Assembly (NCBI GenBank): GCA_025355485.1
Contig: JANXZP010000196.1
Span: 1-24,104 of the forward strand
Origin: Pseudomonadota bacterium
GTDB taxonomy: Bacteria; Pseudomonadota; Gammaproteobacteria; Xanthomonadales; Xanthomonadaceae
Length of the DNA stretch: 24,104 bases
Direction: 5' to 3'
Under the pieces are notes generated by a model. It did not search any database. It worked only from the letters and a program-made list of their open reading frames with translations, and had not been told where the DNA came from. Below are positions 24,092 to 24,104 of the stretch, in pieces. Positions within the stretch are counted from its first letter, which is position 1; each line of letters opens with the position of its first letter. A program made the position numbers and the translations under genes.

Positions 24092-24104
24092 GAAAGGGCC
24101 GCAC
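24092..24104. repeat. Partial copy of the pilA terminator arm at the window edge
   Basis: GAAAGGGCCGCAC is identical to 23412-23424, the left arm and part of the loop of the pilA terminator. The window stops at this point, so whether the hairpin is completed is not visible. It suggests a second terminated gene, possibly another pilin, lies just to the right and is transcribed toward pilA. Confidence 0.6.

Noticed and set aside
1..24104. Insertion sequences, integrase, tRNA or CRISPR arrays that would mark a mobile island
   Set aside because: No transposase or integrase motif, no tRNA-like cloverleaf and no regularly spaced repeats were seen on either strand. Island status rests only on gene content and position.

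Overview
The window looks like the chromosome of a GC-rich gammaproteobacterium, probably of the Xanthomonadales. This rests on the type IV pilus genes, a sigma-54-type pilA promoter and uniformly GC-rich codon use. No marker fixes the genus. The layout is a type IV pilus locus split by about 20 kb of glycan genes. pilC (cut by the left edge) and pilB lie on the minus strand at the left end. The major pilin gene pilA lies on the minus strand at the right end, with its own sigma-54-like promoter and an intrinsic terminator.

Region 1 (2862-10605, plus strand) reads as one tightly packed operon. It holds a Dpm1/ArnC-like membrane glycosyltransferase, a DegT-type sugar aminotransferase, a stand-alone amino-acid-type adenylation enzyme, a GNAT acyltransferase, an acyl carrier protein, a FabH-like ketoacyl synthase with an intact Cys-His-Asn triad, a second acyl carrier protein and two FabG-like SDRs. 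Several genes overlap at NTGA junctions. I infer that it makes an amino-deoxy sugar and a custom short acyl (3-hydroxyacyl or amino-acid-derived) group, then joins the two as an N-acyl amino sugar.

Region 2 (10621-12764, minus strand) holds a PglD/NeuD-type sugar N-acetyltransferase, a PhyH-family Fe/2-oxoglutarate dioxygenase and a class I methyltransferase. These are plausible tailoring enzymes. Region 3 (12925-16184, plus strand) holds a Wzx-type flippase, a GT2 glycosyltransferase and a methyltransferase with two N-terminal CxxC pairs.

Region 4 (16213-23379, minus strand, downstream of pilA) holds a GT2 rhamnosyltransferase-like enzyme, an extended-SDR epimerase/dehydratase with a shifted catalytic Tyr, a GT4 glycosyltransferase, and two tandem paralogous multi-pass membrane proteins. 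The paralogs carry an Asp-Asp motif after the first membrane segment and helical, TPR-like C-termini. They resemble GT-C enzymes that use polyprenyl-phosphate-sugar donors, so they are candidate pilin O-glycosyltransferases and could use the product of the Dpm1-like enzyme at 2862.

No initiating phosphoglycosyltransferase, no obvious Wzy polymerase and no nucleotide-sugar synthases are seen, so precursors must come from elsewhere. The most interesting candidate system is the combination of an acyl-sugar assembly line, a flippase and glycosyltransferases, and a twin GT-C pair, all housed inside the pilin locus. No gap longer than about 200 bases lacks an assigned feature.
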